The notes under the pieces were generated by a model, which saw only the letters and a program-made list of their open reading frames with translations, was not told the origin of the DNA and ran no database searches. Shown piece by piece: positions 13,130 through 13,423 of a stretch of 13,423 nt of DNA (position 1 is the first letter of the stretch; the number at the start of each line of letters is the position of its first letter). A program made the position numbers and the translations under genes. The DNA is taken from the NCBI GenBank assembly GCA_024640385.1, contig JAHEFC010000061.1:1-13423 (forward strand), in the 5' to 3' direction. Origin of the DNA: Sphingobacteriales bacterium (GTDB lineage: Bacteria; Bacteroidota; Bacteroidia; Chitinophagales; Chitinophagaceae).

Positions 13130-13423
13130 ATGGAAGCGCAGCTTGAAAAGATCAGGGATCAGCAGAGAGAAACCTGGAACAGATTTTCTCCGGGTTGGAG
13201 AAAATGGGATGAGTTCACCATGCAGTTCCTTAAACCTTTCGGTGACGAGATCATCAGGATGATCGAGCCCAAAGAAGGTGATAAGGTGCTGGATATTGCG
13301 GCTGGAACCGGTGAGCCGGGGCTGACCATTGCCAGTATGGTGGGTGGAGGGAAAGTGGTGATCGCTGACCTTTCTGAAGGCATGTTGGAGGTAGCCAGGG
13401 AACATGCATTGGCACACGGCATC
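13130..13423 (+). CDS. Class I SAM-dependent methyltransferase, N-terminal part (cut by window edge)
   Basis: The first 98 residues of a methyltransferase; the remainder lies past the window. Seen: an N-terminal helix region with ETWNRFSPGWRKWDEF (about 14-29), then SAM-binding motif I KVLDIAAGTGEPGLTIA (52-68) and the motif II strand VVIADLSEGMLEVAREHA (76-93). The acidic residue that binds the SAM ribose is Asp80 in ADLSEGML. The RFSPGWRKWD start and AAGTGEPGL motif resemble the UbiE/COQ5-like methyltransferase group, but this fragment does not fix the substrate. The ATG at 13130 follows the run GGGTATGG, with a GAGGG a few bases upstream that could act as a ribosome-binding site. It has its own candidate promoter and may not belong to the kinase/DinB unit. 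Confidence 0.85.
   Translation, partial: MEAQLEKIRDQQRETWNRFSPGWRKWDEFTMQFLKPFGDEIIRMIEPKEGDKVLDIAAGTGEPGLTIASMVGGGKVVIADLSEGMLEVAREHALAHGI

Overview
The window looks like ordinary chromosome from a member of the Bacteroidota, most likely a Chitinophagaceae-type soil or freshwater lineage. This is inferred from gene content and style: a GH20 hexosaminidase with an Ala-Gln signal-peptide cleavage site, a GLPGLI/DUF4412-like secreted protein, a CrtA-like protein outside any photosynthesis cluster, few Shine-Dalgarno sites, A-rich leaders, and several TAnnTTTG-type -7 boxes. There are no rRNA or tRNA genes, CRISPR arrays, transposases or phage genes. No intergenic gap exceeds about 190 bases. 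Genus cannot be fixed by eye.

Layout. The 5' part of pfkA (1-423, minus, cut by the window edge) is divergent from an RmlD-like SDR reductase (611-1507, plus). The SDR gene converges on a two-gene minus-strand unit, arginase then FkbM-type methyltransferase (3289-1504). Upstream of that lies a tightly packed minus-strand unit of three genes (5827-3425): universal stress protein, secreted DUF4412/GLPGLI-like protein, and CrtA-like protein. A 187-base gap with two arrays of 7-bp tandem repeats separates it from a secreted beta-N-acetylhexosaminidase (6015-7940, plus). A perfect 19-bp inverted repeat sits between this gene and a convergent Gfo/Idh/MocA oxidoreductase (9005-8004, minus), which is followed upstream by an EcsC-family gene (9763-9050, minus). 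Next come a small two-helix membrane protein (9893-10165, plus) behind a perfect 9-bp inverted repeat, a CHAD-domain gene (10958-10179, minus), an unusual pyruvate kinase (11104-12576, plus), a DinB-family gene (12598-13062, plus) and the start of a SAM-dependent methyltransferase (13130 to the edge).

How the genes may work together. Most units look like independent housekeeping or accessory functions: glycolysis (pfkA, pyruvate kinase), arginine breakdown, amino-sugar release and stress response. I do not see a clear multi-gene novel system. The points most worth attention are (1) a pyruvate kinase with about 130 extra N-terminal residues, no C-terminal regulatory domain, and substitutions at the K+-binding positions that predict K+-independence; (2) the translationally packed USP / secreted Met-rich protein / CrtA-like unit; (3) the adjacent 7-bp repeat arrays at 5867-5970; and (4) a 9-bp perfect palindrome that looks like an operator in front of the small membrane protein gene.
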